64,000 bases of DNA from Pseudotabrizicola sp. (GTDB lineage Bacteria > Pseudomonadota > Alphaproteobacteria > Rhodobacterales > Rhodobacteraceae). The number at the start of each line of letters is the position of its first letter. Within the stretch, counting starts at the first letter, position 1. The notes under the pieces are model-generated. The model saw only the letters and a program-made list of their open reading frames with translations. It was not told where the DNA came from and did no database searches. Made by a program: the position numbers and the translations under genes. Positions 20,640 through 31,368 of the stretch are shown here, one piece after another. The stretch lies in assembly GCF_030656345.1 (NCBI RefSeq), contig NZ_JAUSNR010000007.1:47365-111364 (forward strand), in the 5' to 3' direction.

Positions 20640-21482
20640 GTGCAAATGAAGCTGGAGATCACACAGGTAAGTCTTTCAACTTCAGATTTGTACTATATCT
20701 GCCAGATGGTAGATCAGGTAACGAGTGATCCATTTGGCTGGCTGAGACATATTGAAGACTTCGCTGGAGATATGTCCTGCTCACGACTGTTAAACAGCTT
20801 CCCCAAATGGACTCCCTTGCATGAGTTCATCGAGTTTGTAGTTTTGAGTGTAGCGCATGAAGATGCTATTTTAACTGCCGATGATTTTCTTGTTTCTGAG
20901 GGAGATCCAATCGAAAAGGCGCGCCGAGGTAAAATTCCTTGGATCGATACGCTTCTTGCATCAAACGGCTTCCAGCACTCGTATCGCAAGTATGTTTCTT
21001 CAGGCGGGGAAGAGTCATTTCAAGACTACTTGGACGAGATGGGGCTTGCTGGCCCGCTCGACGAACTATTGTACGGCGTGTCTCGGCAAGTCTTCCATGT
21101 TCTGTTCCAGAATCGAAAGGTGCTGCGGAACTTTGGTGAAATGATGGTACATTACGTTGCTAGTACTGGCCTTTCCCTTTATCCTGATAGCTACACTGAG
21201 CGTGGAGCGCTTAAAAGAGCTCGGCCACCAGTTTGGGCGCGAAATGCAGTGTTTCATAGAGACAAAGGATGCTGTGTGGTTTGTGGAACTGATTTAACCA
21301 AATTGATTAATCAGCGAACTCAACTCCATTTTGATCACATCATTCCTCTTGTTTCAGGTGGAATGAATGACATAACCAACCTTCAATTGCTTTGCTCTTC
21401 GTGCAATTTGTCAAAGGGAGGCCGCAACCGGAACACAAGTTTTCGTGTGGATGAGTGGTATTCCATTGAGGACGAGGAGTAA
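20640..21482 (+). CDS. HNH endonuclease-domain protein with uncharacterised N-terminal domain
   Basis: C-terminal CCVVCGTDLTKLINQRTQLHFDHIIPLVSGGMNDITNLQLLCSSCNLSKG; markedly AT-richer than neighbours. Confidence 0.82.
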   Translation: MQMKLEITQVSLSTSDLYYICQMVDQVTSDPFGWLRHIEDFAGDMSCSRLLNSFPKWTPLHEFIEFVVLSVAHEDAILTADDFLVSEGDPIEKARRGKIPWIDTLLASNGFQHSYRKYVSSGGEESFQDYLDEMGLAGPLDELLYGVSRQVFHVLFQNRKVLRNFGEMMVHYVASTGLSLYPDSYTERGALKRARPPVWARNAVFHRDKGCCVVCGTDLTKLINQRTQLHFDHIIPLVSGGMNDITNLQLLCSSCNLSKGGRNRNTSFRVDEWYSIEDEE

Positions 21483-21540
21483 CGTGACGGCTTCACCCCA
21501 CCATCCTTCCCCACCTCGAGCACCATCCATCCGCCGCATC

Positions 21541-21558
21541 GGCGGGGTGAACCCCGCC
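21541..21558. repeat. GC-rich palindrome GGCGGGGTGAACCCCGCC
   Basis: Near-perfect palindrome in the intergenic region upstream of the ParA-like gene. Confidence 0.6.
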
Positions 21559-21646
21559 CTACGCATGGTGCAAATGGCGCGCCCAACCTCCCCCTATCCC
21601 CCTAACCCGAATCGCCCTATGCTGCAGCGCAGAAACGGGGGTCCCT

Positions 21647-22273
21647 ATGGGTCAGGTCATCACGGTTGCGCAGCAGAAGGGTGGGTCGGGCAAGACCACG
21701 CTTTCGGTCAATCTGGCGGTGGAGCTGGTGCGGCGGGGGGTGTCGGTGGCGTTGCTCGACACCGATCCGCAAGGCTCACTTGGCCGCTGGTTCATGGCGC
21801 GGCGCGACCGGCTGGGTGATCCGGGGATGGATCTGTCGACCGCTTCTGCCTGGGGCGTGGGCTATGAATGTGAAAAGCTGCGCAAAACCCATGACGTCGT
21901 GATCATCGACACGCCACCCAAGATCGACGCCGATCTGCGGCCCAGCTTGCGCGAGGCGTCACTCGTGCTGATCCCGGTCTCGGCCAGCCATGTCGATCTG
22001 TGGGCGACCGACGGGGTGCTTGATCTGGCCGCGCGCGAAAGCCGACCCGTCATGATCGTGCTAAACCGCTGCAAGGCGGGCACGCGGCTGGGGGAAGAGG
22101 TGGCCAATGCCGCCGGCGATCTGGCCGAGGTGGCAAGCGCGCGGCTGGGCCAGCGGGTCGGCTATGCCGAGACGATGGGCAACGGGCTGGCCGTGGCGGA
22201 GGTGGGCAAATCGCCCGCTGCGGGCGAGATTGCAGCGCTGGCCACGGAAGTGATGGCGCGGCTTCAGTCCTGA
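21647..22273 (+). CDS. ParA/MinD-family ATPase
   Basis: MGQVITVAQQKGGSGKTTLSVNLAVEL deviant Walker A; LDTDPQGSLGRW. Confidence 0.88.
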   Translation: MGQVITVAQQKGGSGKTTLSVNLAVELVRRGVSVALLDTDPQGSLGRWFMARRDRLGDPGMDLSTASAWGVGYECEKLRKTHDVVIIDTPPKIDADLRPSLREASLVLIPVSASHVDLWATDGVLDLAARESRPVMIVLNRCKAGTRLGEEVANAAGDLAEVASARLGQRVGYAETMGNGLAVAEVGKSPAAGEIAALATEVMARLQS

Positions 22274-22307
22274 AGCGTCTTGGCCTGAGGCGATTTGGCC
22301 TGAGCCT

Positions 22308-22553
22308 TCAGTCCTGAGGCGTTTCGCCCTGAGGTTTGCCGGGGTTCACCGGCGGCTGATCCGACGGCGCATCCGGCCCGCGCACGATCAGCACCCAGAA
22401 GGCAAAGGCACCCAGCGCGGCCGAGATCAGGCCCCAGCCGGTGCTGCCATTCACAAACTCCACCGCCGCCCAGACCACGGGGACCAGCGCGGACAGCCAG
22501 CGCACCAACGGTCTGGCAAAGAACGGGTGATTGGGGTCGAGGAACTTTTTCAT
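22308..22553 (-). CDS. Small membrane protein, hypothetical
   Basis: MKKFLDPNHPFFARPLVRWLSALVPVVWAAVEFVNGSTGWGLISAALGAFAFWVLIV, two TM segments. Confidence 0.65.
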   Translation of the reverse strand: MKKFLDPNHPFFARPLVRWLSALVPVVWAAVEFVNGSTGWGLISAALGAFAFWVLIVRGPDAPSDQPPVNPGKPQGETPQD

Positions 22554-22643
22554 GCGCGCCTTTCCGGTGTTGTGATGGAGGTAGCGATTAAGTCCGCGCA
22601 ATCCAACCCCTGAATGCCGTGAAATCTGCGCGAAGGTGCCGTT

Positions 22644-23246
22644 ATGTTGCCCAGATCAAAGCGTCAGGCTGGTGGCATGCGTGTGCCCTTTATCCTCTTC
22701 GTGCTCTCTTTTCTGGCAGCTCTGGCGGGGCTGTGGCTGACCGGCGCGTGGGATGCCCCGCCGGTGCTGCTGGCGCTGCTGTCGGCCTTTGCCGCGATGA
22801 TCCTGATGCTGCTGGCCAAGCCGGAAGCTGCGCCAAAGGTCCCGCCGCGCAGCATTGTCATCGACGGGTCCAACATCATGCACTGGAAGGATGACACCCC
22901 GCAGATGGCCACGCTGCGCGAGGTGGTGGGTTTGCTGAGCGATCAGGGGTATCAGCCCGGCGTGGTGTTCGATGCCAATGCCGGATACAAGCTGACGGGC
23001 CGCTATATGGACGACCGCCCGCTGGCGCGCGCGCTTGGCCTGCCCGCCGACCGGGTGCTGGTGGTGCCGAAGGGCGAGGCGGCGGACCCGGTGATCCTGA
23101 CCGTGGCGCGCGAGCTGGGGGCGTCGGTGCTGAGCAACGACCGCTTTCGCGACTGGGCCGCGGATTTTCCCGAAGTGGCGCAGCCGGGTTACGTGCGGCG
23201 CGGTGGCTATCGCGACGGGGTGCTGTGGATGGACACCGCGCGCTAA
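22644..23246 (+). CDS. Membrane-anchored NYN/Zc3h12a-like ribonuclease-domain protein
   Basis: Two TM segments followed by SIVIDGSNIMHW...VVFDANAGYK...VLSNDRFRDW, the NYN/Zc3h12a acidic pattern. Confidence 0.7.
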   Translation: MLPRSKRQAGGMRVPFILFVLSFLAALAGLWLTGAWDAPPVLLALLSAFAAMILMLLAKPEAAPKVPPRSIVIDGSNIMHWKDDTPQMATLREVVGLLSDQGYQPGVVFDANAGYKLTGRYMDDRPLARALGLPADRVLVVPKGEAADPVILTVARELGASVLSNDRFRDWAADFPEVAQPGYVRRGGYRDGVLWMDTAR

Positions 23247-23257
23247 CAAACGGCGCG

Positions 23258-25438
23258 CTAACGCTTGCGCCGTTTGACGCCGCCGCGCTGGCCGGGGCGG
23301 CCTGCGGTGGACCGGCCCGCCATTTTCTGCGCCTCATCCACCGCATCCTCGATCACCGATTGCCGGGCCATCGGGTCATCGTGGACCGCCAGCTCTACCG
23401 CTTCCAGCCGCTTGACCTCATCGCGCAGGCGGGCGGCCTCTTCAAACTCCAGGTTTTCGGCGGCCTTGCGCATCTGCAGGCGCAGGGCATCGAGGTGGGC
23501 GGCAAGGTTCTGGCCGACCATGGGCTTGCCGACCTTTGCGGTGACGCGGGCCATGTCGGTATCGCCCTGCCACAGGCCTTGCAGCACATCTTCAACGTTT
23601 TTCTTCACCGTCATCGGTGTGATGCCGTGTTCAAGGTTATAGGCGATCTGCTTGTCGCGGCGGCGGTTGGTTTCGCGCAAGGCCCGCTCCATGCTGCCGG
23701 TGACGCGGTCGGCATACATGATGACCCGGCCTTCGGAATTGCGCGCGGCACGCCCGATGGTTTGGATCAGCGAGGTTTCAGAGCGCAGGAAGCCTTCCTT
23801 ATCCGCGTCCAAGATCGCCACCAGCCCGCATTCGGGGATATCGAGACCCTCACGCAGCAGGTTGATGCCGACCAGCACATCGAACGCGCCAAGGCGCAGG
23901 TCGCGCAGGATCTCGATCCGTTCGATGGTGTCGATGTCGGAGTGCATATAGCGGATGCGGATGCCCTGTTCGTGGAAATACTCGGTCAGGTCTTCGGCCA
24001 TGCGTTTGGTCAACGTGGTGACCAGCACGCGCAGATCCTGAGCCGCCACTTTGCGGATTTCGTCCAGAAGGTCATCGACCTGCATCTCAACTGGGCGGAT
24101 CTCGACCATGGGGTCGACCAGCCCGGTGGGGCGGATCACCTGTTCGGTGAAGACGCCGCCGGCCTGCTCCATCTCCCACGCTGCCGGTGTGGCACTGACG
24201 AACACCGATTGCGGGCGCATCGCATCCCATTCCTCGAACTTCAATGGCCGGTTGTCCATGCAGGATGGCAGTCGGAAGCCGTGTTCGGCCAGCGTCATCT
24301 TGCGCCGGAAGTCGCCCTTGTACATGCCGCCGATCTGCGGGACGGAAACGTGGGATTCGTCGGCAAACACGATGGCATTGTCGGGAATGAATTCGAACAG
24401 GGTCGGTGGCGGTTCGCCGGGGGCACGGCCTGTCAGGTAGCGCGAATAATTCTCGATGCCGTTGCAGACGCCGGTGGCTTCCAGCATTTCCAGATCGAAA
24501 CTGGTGCGCTGTTCCAGCCGCTGCGCTTCCAGCAGCTTGCCCTCACTTACCAGCTGGTCCAGCCGCTGGCGCAGCTCCTTTTTGATGCCGATCACCGCCT
24601 GCTGCATCGTCGGGCGGGGGGTCACGTAATGGCTGTTGGCGTAGATACGGATCTGTTTGAAGCTGTCGGTTTTCGCCCCGGTCAGCGGATCGAATTCCAC
24701 AATCGCCTCAAGCTCTTCGCCAAAGAAGCTGAAGCGCCATGCACGGTCATCAAGGTGGGCGGGCCAGACCTCAAGGCTGTCGCCGCGCACCCGGAAGCTG
24801 CCGCGCTGAAACGCCTGATCATTGCGGCGGTATTGCTGGGCCACCAGTTCGGCCATCACCTTGCGCTGGTCGTAGGACTCGCCCACCAGCAGATCCTGCG
24901 TCATCGCCGAATAGGTCTCGACCGAGCCGATACCGTAGATGCACGACACCGAGGCGACGATGATCACATCATCGCGCTCCAACAGCGCCCGCGTGGCCGA
25001 GTGGCGCATGCGGTCGATCTGTTCGTTGATCTGGGATTCCTTCTCGATATAGGTGTCAGAGCGGGCGACATAGGCTTCGGGCTGGTAGTAATCGTAATAG
25101 CTGACGAAGTATTCCACGGCATTTTCGGGAAAGAACCCCTTGAATTCGCCGTATAATTGCGCCGCGAGGGTCTTGTTGGGGGCAAGGATAATTGCCGGTC
25201 GCTGGGTTTCTTCGATGATCTTGGCCATGGTAAAGGTCTTGCCAGTGCCGGTGGCCCCCAGCAGCACCTGATTATGCTCGCCCGCCCGCACGCCTGCGGA
25301 CAGTTCGGCAATCGCCGTCGGCTGGTCACCTGCAGGCTGAAACGGTGTGGACAGCACAAACCGCCGCCCGCCTTCCAGCTTTGGCCGGGTCAGCACCTCG
25401 GGGCGTTCGGTCAGGGCGTTGGCATTGTTGTGGGGCAT
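23258..25438 (-). CDS. uvrB: Excinuclease ABC subunit UvrB
   Basis: [52 protein letters not shown]-terminal UVR motif. Confidence 0.97.
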   Translation of the reverse strand: MPHNNANALTERPEVLTRPKLEGGRRFVLSTPFQPAGDQPTAIAELSAGVRAGEHNQVLLGATGTGKTFTMAKIIEETQRPAIILAPNKTLAAQLYGEFKGFFPENAVEYFVSYYDYYQPEAYVARSDTYIEKESQINEQIDRMRHSATRALLERDDVIIVASVSCIYGIGSVETYSAMTQDLLVGESYDQRKVMAELVAQQYRRNDQAFQRGSFRVRGDSLEVWPAHLDDRAWRFSFFGEELEAIVEFDPLTGAKTDSFKQIRIYANSHYVTPRPTMQQAVIGIKKELRQRLDQLVSEGKLLEAQRLEQRTSFDLEMLEATGVCNGIENYSRYLTGRAPGEPPPTLFEFIPDNAIVFADESHVSVPQIGGMYKGDFRRKMTLAEHGFRLPSCMDNRPLKFEEWDAMRPQSVFVSATPAAWEMEQAGGVFTEQVIRPTGLVDPMVEIRPVEMQVDDLLDEIRKVAAQDLRVLVTTLTKRMAEDLTEYFHEQGIRIRYMHSDIDTIERIEILRDLRLGAFDVLVGINLLREGLDIPECGLVAILDADKEGFLRSETSLIQTIGRAARNSEGRVIMYADRVTGSMERALRETNRRRDKQIAYNLEHGITPMTVKKNVEDVLQGLWQGDTDMARVTAKVGKPMVGQNLAAHLDALRLQMRKAAENLEFEEAARLRDEVKRLEAVELAVHDDPMARQSVIEDAVDEAQKMAGRSTAGRPGQRGGVKRRKR

Positions 25439-25777
25439 GGCAGCTTTCCGGTCGGGACGATTCCTTGGCAAGGCCCCAATGTATTCCGTTTTTGTTCCCA
25501 TAAAAGGGGGGTGGCACCGGAAGATTAACCCTCATTGCGGCAGGGTTAAGGTATGTGATTCAATTTTAGCGAAAACAAGCCGCAAGCTTGCATCTTTTGG
25601 TTGAAAGACGGGGGCGGCTTTGGCACAGTGATCCGGCAAGCAGCAAACTGAAGCTGTCGGTTGATCGCACCACACCCCACCCACACCCCGTGATCAGCCG
25701 ACAGCGGCTTGCTTGGCCCTTGCGCCCTGTGGTGCTTTTCCTGCATATATCCCCTGTCTGTACCGGAGGTTTTCCCT

Positions 25778-26089
25778 ATGCGCGCCCGCATCTATCAGCC
25801 CACCAAGACCGCGATGCAATCGGGCACCGCCAAGACCAAAGGCTGGGTGCTGGATTTCGCCCCCGCCTCGGCGCGGGAAGTTGATCCGCTGATGGGTTGG
25901 ACCTCATCAGGTGACACGCAGGCACAGGTGGTGCTGCACTTTGACACGCTGGACGCGGCCGAAGCCTATGCGCAGGCCAAGGGCATCAACTATGACGTGC
26001 AACTGCCCAAGGCGCGCAAACCCCTGATCCGGGCGCGGGGCTATGGCGAGAACTTTGCCACCGACCGCCGTGGGGTCTGGACTCACTGA
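25778..26089 (+). CDS. ETC complex I subunit (NDUFS4-like)
   Basis: [27 protein letters not shown]...[35 protein letters not shown]. Confidence 0.88.
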   Translation: MRARIYQPTKTAMQSGTAKTKGWVLDFAPASAREVDPLMGWTSSGDTQAQVVLHFDTLDAAEAYAQAKGINYDVQLPKARKPLIRARGYGENFATDRRGVWTH

Positions 26090-26358
26090 CGTTTGTTGTA
26101 AATCGGGACATAGTTGCTGCCGTTTGGGGTAAGGTTTTGCCGGTTACGGGCAAAGGTTTTTAAGTCGTTATTTTTGTTGGGGCTGGATTCGGAAGTCGCT
26201 CTCGCACTGCAGGTGCATTTGAACGAGTGGCCAAACAGGCGTGCAGCGTCCGAAAGTTAGATCTGGCTGGGCGCGGTCTGCCCCGAGAACGGGCGAAAGT
26301 CAGGTGAAATCCTTGAATTTGCCTGGGACCGTGCCTCAACAAGGCAGCCTGCTGGGAT

Positions 26359-26658
26359 ATGGCGCACACTGATACCCCGGTCATCAGTCGCAACGGGCTG
26401 AGATGGTGTGACCCGCCTCGGGAGTATGGCCCGCCGAAGACCCTCTACAATCGCTGGAAGCGTTGGGGCGACATGGGCGTTTTCGCACGGATGAAGGGGC
26501 TAGCCTCCGAAGGCGGCGAAGAGAAGGTCGTCATGATCGACGCGACGTACCCGACGCGACCGTTGATCGGGAAGGCCGGATCACGCCCCAAGAGTTACAC
26601 GTTCCGGGGGGCAAAGTGCCAAAAAATCAGACGCACGGATATGCCGGGCCACCCGTGA
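26359..26658 (+). pseudogene. IS5-family transposase remnant (truncated at both ends)
   Basis: SRNGLRWCDPPREYGPPKTLYNRWKRWGDMGVFARM...GLASEGGEEKVVMIDATY is IS5-type; catalytic region after the first Asp lost. Confidence 0.75.
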
Positions 26659-26819
26659 TCATCGCTCGGCGAAGGGCGGGCGGGCAGGATGACCGGACGC
26701 AATCACTGGCCCGATGTCGCAAACCCTGCACCCACAAGCAGGGAGGGGAGCATACACCCGCACACATTGAGCCGATGCTACGGGCCTGCGTTGGCGGCCT
26801 TGTCTCAGGGAGGAATAAC

Positions 26820-28082
26820 ATGAAGCGACATATTATCGGAACCGTTTCGGCTGCGGCGCTGCTGCTGCCGGGGGCGGCATTTGCGCAGGACACAATCAAG
26901 GTCGGCATTCTTGTGGCATTGGAGGGTGCCTTTGCCGAAGGGGGTGCGGACGCTGTGCGCAACGTCGAACTGGCGCTGCAGCAGGCGGGTGGCATGGCCG
27001 GGGGCAAGACGATTGAAACCGTGATTGCGCCCACCGACACCACGCCTGACACCGCCGTCCGTCAGGCCCGCCGGCTGATTGAGCAGGATGGGGTGGATAT
27101 CATCCTTGGCCCGCTGTCCGGATCGGAAGGCATCGCGATGCGCGACTATGCCAAGACCATTCCGGACAAGACGGTCATCAACGGCATCTCCGGCGCGCTG
27201 GAGACAACATGGGTTGACCCGGCACCGAACTTCTTCCGCTTCAATCTGGACGGGGCGCAATGGGGATCGGGCCTTGGGGCCTATGTGGTCAATGAAAAGG
27301 GCTGGAACCGGGTTGTGACGGTCGCGGCCGACTATTCGTTCGGCTACACCAACTTTCTCGGCTTTGCCGTCGACTTCTGCAAATCAGGCGGCGAAATTGT
27401 CGAAAAGTTTTGGGTACCGCTGGGCAGCAGCGACTTTGGCGGCGTGATCGCGGCCCTCCCGGATGATGTGGATGCCATCTATCTGGGGATGGGTGGCACG
27501 GATGCCATCAACTTCCTGAACCAGTTCGAACAGGCGGGTGCCGAGACCAATCTGATCGGCGGTTCGATCATGGCAGATGCCACGGTTCTGGGCTCGCGCG
27601 GGCGGGCAAAGGAGGCGCTGATCGGCACGCCGACTTCGGGTCCGCTGGCCAATGACAACCCCGATGAGGCGTGGCAGACCTATCTGCAGGCCTATCAGGA
27701 GGCCTTCCCTGAAAATGAGCGGCTCCCGACGCCTTCGCTGTTTGGCGTCGGCTACTACAATGCCACGCTGGCGATGATCGCGGGGCTGAACGCTGTGAAC
27801 GGCGATATGGGCGAGGGTCAGGCGGCACTGCACGAGGCCTTGTCGTCGCTGTCGCTCGACACACCGCTGGGCAATGTGACGCTGAACGAAAACCGTCAGG
27901 CGACCGGGTCGGTCTTTGTGACCGAGGTGGTCGAGGGGGCCGATGGCAATCTGACCAGCACGTTCAAGGCCCGCACCGATGGTGTGACCCAGACGCTGGG
28001 CATGACGGCGGAAGAATTCACCGCCATGGGCCTGCCGTCGCGCGACAATCCGGATTGCACCGCATTGGGCGGGAAAGGCTGA
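26820..28082 (+). CDS. Branched-chain amino acid-type ABC transporter substrate-binding protein
   Basis: Signal peptide MKRHIIGTVSAAALLLPGAAFAQ; periplasmic binding fold DTIKVGILVALEGAFAEGG...ARRLIEQDGVDIILGPLSGSEG. Confidence 0.88.
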   Translation: MKRHIIGTVSAAALLLPGAAFAQDTIKVGILVALEGAFAEGGADAVRNVELALQQAGGMAGGKTIETVIAPTDTTPDTAVRQARRLIEQDGVDIILGPLSGSEGIAMRDYAKTIPDKTVINGISGALETTWVDPAPNFFRFNLDGAQWGSGLGAYVVNEKGWNRVVTVAADYSFGYTNFLGFAVDFCKSGGEIVEKFWVPLGSSDFGGVIAALPDDVDAIYLGMGGTDAINFLNQFEQAGAETNLIGGSIMADATVLGSRGRAKEALIGTPTSGPLANDNPDEAWQTYLQAYQEAFPENERLPTPSLFGVGYYNATLAMIAGLNAVNGDMGEGQAALHEALSSLSLDTPLGNVTLNENRQATGSVFVTEVVEGADGNLTSTFKARTDGVTQTLGMTAEEFTAMGLPSRDNPDCTALGGKG

Positions 28083-28106
28083 TCTGCCGCTGCTGCGACG
28101 ACTTGT

Positions 28107-28130
28107 CCGGGCGACCTTCAGGCCGCCCGG
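28107..28130 (+). terminator. Stem-loop after the substrate-binding protein gene
   Basis: CCGGGCGACC-ttca-GGCCGCCCGG, 10-bp stem with one mismatch. Confidence 0.5.
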
Positions 28131-28181
28131 CCATTTCAGCAAGGCCGGTCGCAGAAAGCGGTTCCCAAAAGGCCGCGTCCC

Positions 28182-29270
28182 ATGTCCCTGATCACCTATC
28201 TCACGCGCATCCATTTTGCTGACCGCGTCCTGGAAGACGCGTTGTCAGAAGAATTGCGCATTCTTAAGGTCCACCGCCCTCTTGTGGTCACAGACGATTC
28301 GAGCGGGATCGAGGATGCTTATGACCGGCTGCAGGATGCCATGCCGCGCGGTTGCACGCCGAACCGGGTCGCCGTGACGGCGGCAACCGGGGCTGTCGCG
28401 CGGTCGCTTGCGTCAACGGTTCACGGTTTTGCCTGTGATGCGGTGCTGGCCCTTGGCGGCGCGGTGGCACTTGGTCTTGCCCGCCGCGTGGTGCAGGGTC
28501 TTCCGCACCGGCCGGGCGCGCCCGAATGGCCACTTATCACCATTCCGATGACGACCGAAACCGTGGGTCTCGGGCCGTTGCCGACCTCGCTGGCCGAGGC
28601 AGGGCCGCGTCTTGGGACCGGCAAGTCCCGGCGCGGTCCGGGCATGGTTCCGACCATGGTCCTTTGCGATCCGACGCTGACGCTGGGGGCCGGGCAAGAG
28701 GCAACGGCGGCGGCCGGCATGGATGCGCTGACCCATTGTATCGAGGCCTATCTGGGCGCGGGATGGAACCCGCCCGCCGATGGGATTGCGCTGGATGGTG
28801 TGCGCCGGGCGGCGGGGCATCTTGAGCGGGCTGTCAGCGATGGCAACGACCTGGGCGCGCGGCGTGAACTGCTGGCGACCGCCCTGAATGCCGGTCTGGT
28901 CACGCAAAAGGGGCTTGGCGCGGTACACGCACTGGCCTACGCTATCGAGGCAGAGACCGGATCGCCGTACCGGCACGGCTGGCTGCATGCGTCGATCCTG
29001 CCGCCGGTGCTCAAGTTCAACGCGCCCGCAGTCGGGGACCGCTACGATCTGGTGTTGCAGGCGATGGGTGCGCCGCCGGGGGCGTCTCTGTCCGATGCGC
29101 TGGCAGCGCTGGGGGCGCGGTTGTCGCTGCCGCTCTGCCTTGGCCCGATTGCCGCGGATGTCAGCCACCGTATTGCCCGCCGGGCCGAGGAAGACCCCGC
29201 CACACGCACCAATCCGCGCCACATCACGGCGGCAGATTATCAGCGGATGCTGGAAGGGGCTCAGCGATGA
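28182..29270 (+). CDS. Iron-containing alcohol dehydrogenase / maleylacetate reductase family
   Basis: ALGGAVALGLARRVV; IPMTTETVGLGPLPTSLA; AAAGMDALTHCIEAYLG; LGAVHALAYAIEAETGSPYRHGWLHA. Confidence 0.78.
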   Translation: MSLITYLTRIHFADRVLEDALSEELRILKVHRPLVVTDDSSGIEDAYDRLQDAMPRGCTPNRVAVTAATGAVARSLASTVHGFACDAVLALGGAVALGLARRVVQGLPHRPGAPEWPLITIPMTTETVGLGPLPTSLAEAGPRLGTGKSRRGPGMVPTMVLCDPTLTLGAGQEATAAAGMDALTHCIEAYLGAGWNPPADGIALDGVRRAAGHLERAVSDGNDLGARRELLATALNAGLVTQKGLGAVHALAYAIEAETGSPYRHGWLHASILPPVLKFNAPAVGDRYDLVLQAMGAPPGASLSDALAALGARLSLPLCLGPIAADVSHRIARRAEEDPATRTNPRHITAADYQRMLEGAQR

Positions 29271-29364
29271 AAGGGGGCATCGCACCGCAAACAGGGTTGT
29301 TTAACTGCGTCGTTACCCTAAGCTTTAACGCGGACTGCATCGCAAGATTGCGGGAGGGAGGAGA

Positions 29365-30204
29365 ATGAGTTCTGCACTCGCCGTGTTTCACGGGCCGTTC
29401 GGTCGTGTCTGCCTGTATGGTATGGACCGGTCGATGGTGCCTCATGCCCACCGCGAAGGGCATCTGATCTTTCATGTTCAGGGCCCCCCCAGCCAGGTGG
29501 TTGTCGAAGGGCGCACATTTCCGTTTTCGGCCGGGCAGGCGGTGGCGATCAGCCCCTGGCAGCCGCATTATTACCAGACGCTGGACCACAGCACGCCCAC
29601 GCTCGCGCTGGTGTGTTATATCCGCCCTGCATGGTTTCTGGAAGCCAGCCGCCGGTCGACAGCATCGCTGCGCTTTGGCCGTGTGGGGATAGAGGTGACC
29701 GATCCGCTGGCAAGGCTGGTCTATGCCAACGCCCATGCAATGCTGGATGCCGAACACGACGATCCGTTCATCGAAGAGCGTCTGTGTGCGCTGACCCAAG
29801 GGTGTTTCGACCAGTCCTGGCAATGGACCGAGCGCGGGGCGGGGTTCGTCGGGCAAGACCTGCCGATGCGCGATTTTCGTGTGCGCAAGGCCATGCGCCT
29901 GTTCCGCGACCAGCTTGGCGAGCCGTTCGACATGGACGCCGTGGCGCGCGAGGTTGGTCTGTCCCGTCCCCATTTCTTCAAACTGTTCCGCCTGCAGATC
30001 GGCGTGACGCCGAACGTCTATCTGAACGCGCTGCGGATGGAGCATGCCATCGAGCGGCTGTCGGCAGGGCAGGCTGCCGTGGCCGAGATCGGGTTCGACC
30101 TGGGGTTTTCCAGCCAGGCGAGTTTTTCGCGGTTCTTCATCGCCAATGGGGTGGTGGCACCCAGCGCCTACCGGCGCAGCGTGCAGGTCTCTGCCGCCCT
30201 GTAA
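29365..30204 (+). CDS. AraC-family transcriptional regulator
   Basis: C-terminal double HTH: MDAVAREVGLSRPHFFKLFRLQIGVTPNVYLNALRMEHAIERLSAGQAAVAEIGFDLGFSSQASFSRFF. Confidence 0.9.
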   Translation: MSSALAVFHGPFGRVCLYGMDRSMVPHAHREGHLIFHVQGPPSQVVVEGRTFPFSAGQAVAISPWQPHYYQTLDHSTPTLALVCYIRPAWFLEASRRSTASLRFGRVGIEVTDPLARLVYANAHAMLDAEHDDPFIEERLCALTQGCFDQSWQWTERGAGFVGQDLPMRDFRVRKAMRLFRDQLGEPFDMDAVAREVGLSRPHFFKLFRLQIGVTPNVYLNALRMEHAIERLSAGQAAVAEIGFDLGFSSQASFSRFFIANGVVAPSAYRRSVQVSAAL

Positions 30205-30354
30205 CGGGCTGATCTTTTCCCGACACAGGCGCATTTGCCGACCCCGGGGGCAAGGAACAGACTGTCGGGTATGCCCTTTCTTCGCCCCGCAGCCTAGCGT
30301 TTTACGGGGGAACGGCCATCCGCAGGATCGCCAAGAGGAGCAACAACGTCACCA

Positions 30355-31368
30355 ATGCACAGGTTTGCCACGCGCCATCCGGTCTGGGCCTTCGTCATCG
30401 CCATTGCGGCGGTGCTTGTGCTGTGGCTGATCTTCGCCCCCTGGCCTGCAGGTCTGGAACAGGTGATGGGCCGCAAGCGCGTCTTTCTGAATGCAGTGTT
30501 TGGCGGCATCACGCTTGGGGCCCTTTATTTTCTGGTGGCGTCCGGATTTACACTGATCTTCGGGCTGATGCGGAATGTGAACCTGGCGCATGGGTCGCTG
30601 TACCTGATCGGCGGCTATCTGGGATATGAGGTTTCCGATGCGACGGGGTCATGGCTGCTGGCCTTTCCGGTGGTGTTTGTCGTCGTCGCGGCGCTGGGCC
30701 TTGTTTTGCAACATCAGGTGTTTCGCCGGATGGAGGGACAGGATCTGCGCCAGACCATGGTGACCATCGGCCTGTCCATCGTTCTGGCCGATATCATGCT
30801 GTGGACCTGGGGCGGGCAGTCCTACACGGTGCTGGCCCCTGACTGGTTGTCGGGGCCGGTGGAACTGCCCATCATCAGCGGGATCGGGCAGGACGGGACC
30901 CCAGCCTACTTGCGTTATCCCAGCGTGCGCATCGCCATTCTGGTGGCGGCCATCCTGATCGGCCTTGCGATGTGGCTGGTTCTGAACCGCACACGGCTTG
31001 GCATGCTGATCCGCGCCGGCGTGGACGATCGCGAGATGCTGGCGGCGTCCGGGGTGCGGATTCAGGTGGTGTTTCTGGGCGTGTTTGCCTTCGGGGCCGG
31101 GCTGGCGGGCATCGCCGGGATCGTGGGCGGCACGTTTCAGTCTCTGTCGCCCGGTGAGGATACGCGGTTTTTGCTGGCCAGTCTGGTGGTGGTGATCGTA
31201 GGCGGCATGGGGTCCATTCCCGGCGCTGCCCTCGGTGCGGTGATCATCGGGCTGGCGGAACAACTGGGCCTTGTCTATGCGCCGACCTATTCGGTCGTCT
31301 CCACCTTCCTGATCATGGCGGTTGTGCTGGCCTTCCGCCCGCAGGGATTGCTGGGAGAGGGGCGCTGA
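30355..31368 (+). CDS. Branched-chain amino acid-type ABC permease (LivH-like)
   Basis: GGITLGALYFLVASGFTLIFGLMRNVNLAHGSLYLIGGYLGY. Confidence 0.9.
   Translation: MHRFATRHPVWAFVIAIAAVLVLWLIFAPWPAGLEQVMGRKRVFLNAVFGGITLGALYFLVASGFTLIFGLMRNVNLAHGSLYLIGGYLGYEVSDATGSWLLAFPVVFVVVAALGLVLQHQVFRRMEGQDLRQTMVTIGLSIVLADIMLWTWGGQSYTVLAPDWLSGPVELPIISGIGQDGTPAYLRYPSVRIAILVAAILIGLAMWLVLNRTRLGMLIRAGVDDREMLAASGVRIQVVFLGVFAFGAGLAGIAGIVGGTFQSLSPGEDTRFLLASLVVVIVGGMGSIPGAALGAVIIGLAEQLGLVYAPTYSVVSTFLIMAVVLAFRPQGLLGEGR

Noticed and set aside
23225-25156. 643-aa plus-strand ORF antisense to uvrB
   Set aside because: uvrB is certain on the other strand; the ORF has no recognisable motif
26160-26358. Possible further IS sequence upstream of the transposase remnant
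   Set aside because: No terminal inverted repeats or transposase motif could be identified by eye
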